A stretch of 64,000 nt of DNA from Chlorops oryzae. Its lineage: Eukaryota; Arthropoda; Insecta; Diptera; Chloropidae. Where the stretch lies: assembly GCA_020466095.1 (NCBI GenBank), contig CM035806.1, forward strand, positions 130,371,156 to 130,435,155, written 5' to 3'. The number at the start of each line of letters is the position of its first letter. The first letter of the stretch is position 1. A program made the translations under genes and the position numbers. Shown here piece by piece: positions 56,137 through 64,000 of this stretch. The notes beneath the pieces were generated by a model. That model was not told where the DNA came from, searched no databases, and saw only the letters and a program-made list of their open reading frames with translations.

Positions 56137-57374
56137 CAGGCGCGCAGCCAGGGGGGGTTTTGGGGGTTCAACAACCCCCCCCCCCCCCAAGTTAAGGAAA
56201 AAATACACCACACAGCCGCTTACATTTCTACACCGCCGTCCTACAAACTCTTTTATTAAGTTTTATGATGCAATAATTTTAGCTCTTGACCGAATTTCCT
56301 CTTGGAATGTTAAAAATGTGTCAAGTCAGTCTAATTTATTAAAATGTGCCTTACAAAAAGGCGAATTTCTTATATCTCTTCGTTGTATAAACCAAGTTTT
56401 TAGTTACACATTTGTTTTATGTAAATATTTACAAGGTAGAAACATTGATCTCAAATATGCTGTTGTCCTAGCAGATATATGCTTAGAGAATATTCAAACC
56501 TTAAGAAGTAACGCTGAGGAAGAATTTCAGAAATTGTTTAAAAACGCTGAGAAGCAAGCTTTATCAAGCGGACTTATTTTGCAAAAACCTAGGCTCGCAC
56601 ATTCTCAGGACCACGAAGCACATTTTCATACTAAAAGTGTTGAGAATTATTATCGTATTTCCCTTTATTTACCTTTTGTGGATGCATTTATTGTCAACTT
56701 AACCAATCGCTTTTCAAAACACAAGGATATTCTTCTTGGTTTTCAAGTTTTATTTCCTCAAAGCGATACTGCAAAAGTTGATGATTTTTTAGACAAATTT
56801 AAAAAACTCTTTCAGTTTTATCAAGATGATTTAGAGGGAAATTTTGATGATTCAAAAATGGAGCTCACTGTTTGGTATAAATTAATTAATAATTTAGAAA
56901 AAAATGAAAGACCAAAAACAGTGTTTGACGCTATAAAATTTTGTAAAAAAGATATTTTACCAAATATTTTTAATTTATTAACTATTTTGGCTACTCTTCC
57001 AATAACCACATGTGAAAATGAGAGATCGTTTTCAACTCTCCGCCGACTCAAAACTTATCTTAGATCTACAATGACAGAACAGAGGTTAAATGCCTTAGCA
57101 CTCCTCCACGTCCATCGAGATCTTACTCCCAGTGTAGAGGACATACTAAATAAACTTGCTGAAAGCAAGCGAAGACTTAACATTGCACATTAAATTGAAT
57201 AAGTTCCTTCGAAAATACTTTTTTTACTTTGTACACCTTATAAAAATGTAAAATATTTATGTAAATATATTTTAATTATCTATTTTGTAAGCTTTTTACG
57301 AAAATAAAAACAAAAAATATTTAGAAAAATTTTCTGCGAACCCCCCCAAAATTGAAATCCTGGCTGCGCGCCTG
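56137..57374 (+). mobile_element. ZMYM-type hAT, internally deleted, nested
   Basis: TIRs CAGGCGCGCAGCCAGG are perfectly inverted, with flanking octamers TCTGTTCC and CCTGTTCC (7 of 8). The plus-strand frame (about 56260-57193) encodes the C-terminal half of a ZMYM1/P52rIPK-like transposase: SVENYYRISLYLPFVDAFI, then the dimerisation motif LATLPITTCENERSFSTLRR and MTEQRLNALALLHVHRDL. The TTF finger and first catalytic part are missing. This frame is uninterrupted, which suggests recent insertion. A C run occurs near 56176. Confidence 0.9.
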
Positions 57375-57810
57375 CCTGTTCCGTTGCATCATGAAATAAT
57401 TGCAATAAGCCTTCTACCTCTGATAAAATAGATATTTCGTCCGCTACAAGAGGCGGAGGAGCTTTTTTGGTTTCTAAAAGCACCTGAGCGATAACATCTT
57501 TCGTAAGCAAAATACGTCGGATCATAAAAAATGTGCTATTCCATCGTGTTGGTGTCTCTTGCAATAGACTATAAGGTTTCGTGTTGTTTTGCCCTAGTTT
57601 AAACTTTCATAAGCTATCGTGCTGCTTTTAAAAAAAGCAACTATTGTCTTACATTTCTTTAAAATTTTTGCAAGATCTTCGTTTTGATTTAAACTGTCCT
57701 GAACGATTAAGTTTATAGTGTGTGCCAGAGAGCTGCAACGATCACATTTTTCTTGATTTGTGCTTGATGGAAAGTTTTCATGCACAATCGATTATGACAC
57801 TCAAACGAAG

Positions 57811-58640
57811 TGTTGCTCTAACTCGCACACACCGCATTCGAACCGATAATTTCAAGTGTCAATGAAATGTTCAGATTGTGAATGTTCGAAGCTCGTTCGG
57901 ACAATACTCAGGTTTTTTGCGGTGGTCAGTTGATTGCAACTCAAAGACAAAGAGCAAAAACATTTAGAATGTTTTTGCTTTTCTAGAAGCAAAGAGCTCG
58001 TGACAACAATCACACGAGTATGATTATAAGTTGTAGGCATGATACAAGAAAACAAGATAGCGCCACTTGAGAGAGGAAACGTCACAAACTCAAAATCGCG
58101 ATACGTTGTTGTTGTTTCCCATGTTAAACCGGCTTTTTACTTTTTTGAATAGCATGGGAAACAACAACAATTTCTGGCTCAGTGACGTCACAAACTCAAT
58201 TTTCGGCTCTCAGAGAGAGCCTCAAAATAGCGGTACTGAAGTGGCGCTATCTTGTTTTCTTGTATCATGGTTGTAGGTACATATATACGAGGACGTCTTT
58301 TGTTTTAGTTCTTTGAAATTATTTAAGCAGTGAGCATTTCAGTTGACTTACGAAAAATGTCAGATATTCAAACTGAAGTTATTAATAAAATTGCCAAAGG
58401 AGTGTATACGTTATCAAAGAAACGTAAGGGCATGCAAAAATGTACACTCATTCATTTCTTGCCTTTTGTATATTTGTATTGTTGAATGTTTGAACTTAGC
58501 TTTTGAGTTGCAATCAAACTGACTACCGCAAAAAACGGAGTAGTGTTCGAACGAGCTTCGAACATTCACAGTCCGAACATTTCATTGACACTTGAAATTA
58601 TCGGTTCGAATGCGGTATGTGCGTTTCTTAGAGGCCATTT
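57811..58640. mobile_element. Long-TIR (foldback-like) element
   Basis: ACCGCATTCGAACCGATAAT near 57831 is inverted as ATTATCGGTTCGAATGCGGT near 58597. Pairing continues inward with interruptions through TTTTTTGCGGT and GTTGCAATC for more than 100 bp. A MITE lies at its centre. Part of one arm recurs at 38330-38397. The outer limits are approximate. Confidence 0.65.
58038..58269. mobile_element. 232-bp MITE with CATGATACAAG ends
   Basis: TIRs starting CATGATACAAGAAAACAAGA are inverted perfectly for about 30 bp. The 8-bp duplication GTTGTAGG is perfect (58030-58037 and 58270-58277). P elements also begin CATGAT and duplicate 8 bp; hAT is the alternative. A second inverted pair (GGGAAACAACAAC) lies inside. 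Confidence 0.8.
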
Positions 58641-58795
58641 ACACGTTAAGACATTTCGATAATGAAACACACTTTTTGTGGGCTAGGGACGCACGGGGAT
58701 GTGGTGAGGTAGCATTTTCCTCTCTTCCTCCTGCCTCCCTTGCCTTCGAAAATTTGTTTCATTATCGAAATGTCTTAACGTGTAAATAGCGTGTG
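58631..58795. mobile_element. Short MITE with CCATTTACACGTTAAG ends
   Basis: CATTTACACGTTAAGACATT and its near-perfect inverse (AATGTCTTAACGTGTAAATAG) enclose about 165 bp. Inverted pairing covers roughly 35 bp. It is non-coding. Confidence 0.65.
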
Positions 58796-59385
58796 AGCGA
58801 AGTAGACATACAGCCATTATTATGCTTTGCGTAAAAATGAATGAACATAATAAGCATTGAGGCATGTTTGATCGTTTGAGCGAAAGTGACTCGCTTTTTG
58901 TGCGTTGATTGAGTATGATTGTTTATTAAAACACCGCATGCAGTTCTCTGGTGTGTGCGTAGCACGGCAAATGATTTTTTTGCAACAATTCGCAAGTTTT
59001 CTTCATGACAGCTGCATTGTTAGTCACAATACAATGCACCTTGTTGGAAATACACCACTCAGACATAACATTTTGGATTGTAGTCGCTATATTTTCAGCT
59101 TTATGATTAGTTGCATCGTCTAATTTATCCGTAGATAAAACCGCGGAGCACAATTCAAAGTTTTTATTAATAAAGTGACAAGTAATTGTGATATAACCCT
59201 CATTAGCCGATGACGTCCAACCATCAGTTAAGGCGATATAAGTTGTATCAAGCAGTATATCTCTTAGCATTCAATTCCATAATTGGTTTTTAAAATACTT
59301 ATCACGTAAGTGATTTGCACTTGGAATGACGTACCGTGGGTCCAGAATCTTTACAAAATTTCGAAAGCCAGTGTTTGTAACGATA

Positions 59386-60366
59386 ACAGTTTGGCTGATA
59401 AGTCCCCGGTCTGACACATAGATGGCGTCACAGTGGACGCCCGAAAGAGGTGGTTACCGACGAAAACATCAAAAAAATTTACAAAATGATTTTGAATGAC
59501 CGTAAAATGAAGTTGATCGAGATAGCAGAGGCCGTAAAGGTATCAAAGGAACGTGTTGGTCATATCATTCATCAATATTTGGATATGAAAAAGCTCTGTG
59601 CAAAATGGGTGCCGCGCGAGCTCACATTTGACCAAAAACAACAACGTGTTGATGATTCTGAGCGGTGTTTGCAGCTGTTAACTCGCAATACACCCGAGTT
59701 TTTGCGTCGATATGTGACAATGGATGAAACATGGCTCTATCACTACACTCCTGAGTCCAATCGACAGTCGGCTGAGTGGACAGCGATCGGTGAACCGTCT
59801 CCGAAGCGTGGAAAGACTCAAAAGTCCGCTGGCAAAGTAATGGCCTCTGTTTTTTGGGATGGGCATGGAATAATTTTTATCGATTATCTTGAGAAGGGAA
59901 AAACCATCAACAGTGACTATTATATGTCGTTATTGGAGCGTTTGAAGGTCGAAATCGCGGCAAAACGGCCCCATATGAAGAAGAAAAAAGTGTTGTTTCA
60001 CCAAGACAACGCACCGTGCCACAAGTCATTGAGAACGATGGCAAAAATTCATGAATTAGGCTTCGAATTGCTTCCCCACCCACCGTATTCTCTAGATCTG
60101 GCCCCCAGCGACTTTTTCTTGTTCTCAGACCTCAAAAGGATGCTCGCAGGGAAAAAATTTGGCTGCAATTAAGAGGTGATCGCCGAAATTGAGGCTTATT
60201 TTGAGGCAAAACCGAAGGAGTACTACCAAAATGGTATCAAAAAATTGGAAGGTCGTTATAGTCGTTGTATCGCTCTTGAAAGGGAACTATGTTGAATAAT
60301 AAAAACGAATTTTGACAAAAAAATGTGTTTTTCTTTGTTAGACCGGGGACTTATCAGCCAACCTGT
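59386..60366 (+). mobile_element. mariner element with deleted N-terminus
   Basis: TIRs ACAG(T/G)TTGGCTGATAAG are followed by TCCCCGGTCT, with TA on both sides (59384-59385 and 60367-60368). The transposase frame starts within the second helix-turn-helix (KLIEIAEAVKVSKERVGHII). It keeps WVPRELT and the DD34D landmarks TMDETWLYHYTP, HQDNAPCHKS and LAPSDFFLF. The upstream DNA-binding region (about 80 residues) is missing. A TAA stop lies at 60170-60172, and one extra A near 60278 shifts the last codons. At 981 bp it is shorter than typical full mariners (about 1.3 kb). It is inactive. Confidence 0.92.
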
Positions 60367-61385
60367 TACACTCCAAAAAGTTTCTCGAGAACTTTACATT
60401 GTTGAGACAATGTTTGGAAAAAGTTGTTGCATCAAGAATTAACTGTCAGGGCAACTATTTTTGTGGTCATGCGAAAAATGTTTTTTGTTGTTCTAAGAAC
60501 TTTCATTGTTTTTAGAACAATTAAAATTGTGGGGAACGATTTAACCAACAAAATTATTGGGCTAAAGTATAATATTGTTGTCATTACATTTTATTTTTTT
60601 GAGTGTATTGAAAGCCTGCAAATCTTTTGCCACCAATCTTTTCGAATTATTTTCGTATTGAGTTGCCCGTTTAAAATATGAATCAATAGATCTAAAGAAA
60701 AACCAATAAACACTTTAAATTTAAACAACCAAAATTAACAAACCTTAGACTGGATTGTCCACTAGAAATAGTTACACATTCTTCCTCAACCTTTTCTAGA
60801 TTCGGATGAAAACGCTTTAAGTGGTCCAATAGATTTGTGGTATTTCCACTTGTCTTGTATTCTTTTCCACACTGCAGACATTTTGCAAATTTTGAGTCAT
60901 TCGATTTCTTGAAGTGTTTCCACACTTTCGACGACCCTTTTTGTCTGCGATTTCCGTGCTTATCGTTTTCAAACTGAACCTTCGTTCCTGTCCGTGTCTA
61001 TTAAAATGGTTTCCAAACAATCCTGCTGCATGGTTTTTTCCAAAAATTTTTCCATCCTCGTGTTTCAAACGTTTACGCGCTTTTTCTTTGTTTGGCTTAG
61101 TGTTGTCACCAGTGATGCCAGATTTTATCGATAAAAAAAACCCTCATATATTGGAAAAAACCCACTTTTCCTCATTTTCAAAAACTAAAAACCCACGAAA
61201 AAACCCAGAATGATTTTTTGAAAATATGGGCGTACCGATTTCAAAATTGAACATTGGATTTAAACACAATATTTTAATATTATATTTTAATAAAAGTATC
61301 AAGAAAATAACAAAAAATAAAAGTAACTTAAAATTGCAGTCTTATTCATGCCTTAAAAAAAAAAACCAAGTTTCTTCACAACACT

Positions 61386-63573
61386 CCCAAGCAGCAAAAT
61401 AGAGCGATTCGACCAGCAGCAAGTCACATCGACCTATTTTGGTTGAAAATACCCTATTTCTGACCTATTTTCCGGCCTTAAATATGACCTAACTTAAAAT
61501 TCCGTTTCGAAGGTCCAAATTACCTCTATTCTACCTATTTCATGACTTCAAAGTCGCTTCGACTTCCAAGTCGATTTTTGGTCGAAAATAGGTAAAAAAT
61601 TCCCTATTGAGTGACTTAAAATTGACTTAACTTTGAATTCCAAATTAGGTAATTTTGCAAGGCAAACGGACCAAATTTTCGACTTAAATTCGAATATAAA
61701 AAACTTCAAACTTGAAATCAGAAGCAGCGCAAAGAAGTGCGATATCTGAACCAGTGATGCCAGACTTTTGCAAAAAAAAAAACCCAAACATTATCAAAAA
61801 CCTCCTTCCCTTCTTTTGAAAACGAAATACACAAGAAATAACCCACAACGATGTTTTCCCCAAGAATTGGGTGTAGTGGATTTAAAAGCATAAGAAGTTA
61901 ACAAATCATTTTTATATAAAAACAAAGGAAACACGATTGATGATTGTTTGGATTTAGATTTAATAAAAATCCCCAAAGGTGTATATGGGGCAAAACACGT
62001 CAAGATAAAATTTTGCCGCTGGTTAACATTTCAGGTAAAGTTCGGTTCGCTAATCAATTACATATAACGATAAACTGGATAAAACGATACCGTATATAAA
62101 GAAATGATGAAATATCGATGAATTTTTAAGCAAAAAAGGTGCGTAGTCATAAATTAATGTAAATATGTTATGCAGAGTACATATACGTACATAGTTTTTT
62201 ACCTTTCAATATAACGAAATTAAAATTTTTTTTTTATTTCCCTTAATTTCTCTATCGGAGGGTATTATTGTTAACAAATGCATATTCTGATACGTAAAAA
62301 GCTGGAAAAAAGCAAAAAAAATTATTAAAAAATAAATTTAAAAAAAAATTCTTTTAATTTCCGCTATCGTATATAGCGATAATCACTCATAACGACGGAT
62401 TTTTGCTGGTCCCTTCGACATCGTTATAACCGGTTTTTACTGTAGTTGCCTACACCACACTCTGCGAGATAGCAGCATTCAGGCTCCTAATGAGCAAATA
62501 TTTACTGCAAATCTCAGTGTAGGATCATGGGAGCTTACCATGCGACTAAAGGCACAAAGAGTCGTACATTGCATACGGAAACACGATTTTTGTTCTGATA
62601 AACGCTAAATATGCATAAAATATACACTTTAAATGTTATTTGCGTGAAAAAACCTAAAAAACGGGGAAAATCACCAATCTGGCATCACTGCTGTGAGCCG
62701 GTTTCTCAATCAGCTGGGCAGAACAATGTCACACATAGTTGTGCTAATAGGGAGATTTTAAGGCAAAATGACTTATTAGGTCGAAATAACTGCGGAATGC
62801 CCTAACAAGAAGCGCGACTTTGAAGGCAGAATTACTTAATTAGGGAAATATGACTTATAGGTCGAAATTTTAAGGTCAATTTTACCTAATAGGTTATGAA
62901 ATCAAGGAATTTCGACTTTGAGGACGAGCTTCGAGCTCCGCCATGTTTTTCGAATGACAAATTGAGAATTATTCTTCTGCATATGCTTTTTCTTTAAGAA
63001 AAACAATTTTTTTCAAGCAATATTTATTTAATTTCCATCAATGAGAAAGCCCCTTAAAAATGAAGAAGTAGAAGGAACACTTTCACGAAAAATCTCAGCG
63101 GGCATATGTTTTTGGGACTTATTAAGCGCAAAATAATTTTTAATGGAGTCCATATTTTATTAATTATTTATTTCTTAAGGCACACGAAGAAGAAAATCTA
63201 CTTTCGAGTAATACGAATGACTGAGTAAGATATTATGTATTTATATCTTTCTCTGTTACTCTCTCTCACTTTTTTCGTTTCCTTTTACGTTCTCTTTCGT
63301 TTTACTCATAAGTCAAATTAGGTCGAAAATTGGTCATTGCGACTTCTTTTCGACTAATATTAGGTAAACGGACTTCTTTTCGCCCTGACTTTGAAGTCGA
63401 AATGCCCTATTATGACCTATTATTACCGCCAATCGACTTCCAATCTATTCCCCACTTACGTCGACTCGACGTCGAATCGACGTAATTTCGACCTATTTAG
63501 GTTAGGTCAAGTAAATATTCTGACCTAATATAGGTAAGAATTTACCAATTTTCGACCTATTTTGCTACTTGGG
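61386..63573. mobile_element. CCCAAG TIR element with CT duplication
   Basis: It begins CCCAAGCAGCAAAATAGAG and ends with the inverted CTATTTTGCTACTTGGG. CT flanks both sides (61384-61385 and 63574-63575). The related element at 33347-33824 shows the empty site ACAACACTTAGGGAAC, so the duplication is exactly CT. Subterminal GACCTATTTT/GTCGAAA motifs are densely repeated at both ends. No transposase is visible. A further hAT-type MITE is nested at 61752-62690. Confidence 0.85.
61752..62690. mobile_element. Innermost hAT-type MITE (CAGTGATGCCAGAC)
   Basis: CAGTGATGCCAGACTTTTGC and inverted AATCTGGCATCACTG mark the ends. Flanking octamers ATCTGAAC and CTGTGAGC match only partly, so the duplication has decayed or an end is shifted. 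AT-rich, non-coding. Confidence 0.7.
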
Positions 63574-63782
63574 CTTAGGGAACACGCGACTAGATACAGC
63601 AAAAAGAGTCATGCACGGTACTGGAAGAGGGAAAACACGATTTTCATTCTCATAAGTAGTAAATATACCTTAAATGTAGTGCATAAATTTCGATATAAAA
63701 TTACCCATACTTTTCCCCATGTCACGTTATTTGAGTGAAAAAAACCCACAATATGGGAAAAACCCACAATCTGGCATCACTG

Positions 63783-64000
63783 GTTGTCACGCTTTAAATT
63801 GTTGCTGAGTTACTATCGAAAACCATTGATAGTCGTTCTAAAACCATCGATAGTCACGATAGTGACAAACCATCGATAGTATCGATAGTGCCATCGATAG
63901 TTTGCGAACTCTAAGTCGTACCATCGCAGCACGGTTGCCACTCGCCTTAAATATTTTCGTACCAAACCAATCTAAAAAATGAACCAAAACGAAAAAAAAT
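63783..64000. other. CATCGATAGT-rich tract at window edge
   Basis: Between 63818 and 63902 the motif CATCGATAGT or its variants occurs about six times in both orientations, including TATCGATAG. These could be subterminal binding sites of the ZBED hAT whose 5' end should lie here, or DREF-type sites of a promoter beyond the window. The last 60 bases end in AACCAAAACGAAAAAAAAT without a gene call. Confidence 0.45.

Larger units (their letters stand above)
54330..61100 (-). mobile_element. ZBED-type hAT transposon, split by nested insertions
   Basis: Transposase pieces on the minus strand are in correct order: a BED zinc finger (CLQCGKEYKTSGNTTNLLDH..H, 60925-60692), the catalytic region (LTDGWTSSANEGYI, 59270-58926; LAHTINLIVQDSL, about 57720; TPTRWNSTFFMI, about 57550), a KYVTISLIIPMAFGLLHNLN block (about 56060), LLDPRFKKEGF (about 55880), and the dimerisation tail (ADPLLFWKV, then IPATSIESERIF, 54600-54440). 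Gaps between pieces are explained by the (GTCY)n element, a ZMYM-type hAT, a long-TIR element and a mariner. An intron-like sequence ending TATTACAG precedes the 56060 block. Stops and frame breaks show it is dead. Its 5' side may extend past 61110-63782 to about 63906. Confidence 0.8.
61110..63782. mobile_element. hAT-type MITE shell (CAGTGATGCCAGATT) with nested contents
   Basis: CAGTGATGCCAGATTTTATC and inverted ATCTGGCATCACTG are flanked by perfect 8-bp repeats GTTGTCAC (61102-61109 and 63783-63790). Its outer parts match 33347-33824 in reverse orientation. The excess length is a nested CCCAAG element (61386-63573). It interrupts the 5' part of the ZBED hAT. Confidence 0.88.

Overview
The window looks like a transposon-rich chromosome region of a higher fly (Diptera: Brachycera, possibly a tephritid-like acalyptrate; the family is a guess). 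Three single-copy insect genes are recognisable by their domains and by clean GT-AG introns. The transposon families also fit a fly: hAT, mariner, Penelope-like, an I-type LINE with RNase H, (GTCY)n elements, and MITEs. A run of exactly 100 N at 31607-31706 marks a scaffold join, so 1-31606 and 31707-64000 are two contigs.

Left part (1-14 kb) is gene-bearing. The nuclear m6A reader Ythdc1/YT521-B is on the minus strand at 918-3338 (two coding exons). An Mpv17/PMP22-family membrane protein is on the plus strand at 9310-9993. Integrator subunit 10 is on the minus strand at 10352-13503 (eight exons, 626 codons). The last two converge tail to tail across about 360 bp. Two hAT-type insertions sit just upstream of the Mpv17-like gene, and a 5'-truncated LINE tail ends about 70 bp upstream of the IntS10 start codon.

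Middle part (14-52 kb) is repeat-dominated. It holds two directly oriented copies of one segment (about 16.6-27.7 kb and 43.9-52.0 kb), each carrying the 3' exons of the same two-pore-domain potassium channel gene. The copies differ by private insertions: a hAT inside a coding exon and a putative solo LTR in copy 1, and a 2.1-kb GGCCCC-repeat element in copy 2. They also carry complementary one-base indels, so neither is an intact reading frame as given. The TM1-encoding exons are absent from the window. Between the copies lie an I-like LINE interrupted by the N gap, a nest of TIR elements, and a tRNA-derived SINE with an 11-bp target duplication.

Right part (52-64 kb) is a stack of transposons: a Penelope-like element with a degenerate hammerhead-like motif and two small insertions, then a roughly 9.5-kb ZBED-type hAT split by a (GTCY)n element, a ZMYM-type hAT, a long-TIR element, a mariner and a four-level nest. 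No rRNA, CRISPR or bacterial feature was seen.

The most novel-looking signal is a group of TIR elements that begin 5'-CCCA(A)GC and make 2-bp non-TA target duplications (AT, CT, AA, CA). The CT case is confirmed by an empty site elsewhere in the window. Some carry short subterminal repeats, and one carries two tRNA-like B-box segments.
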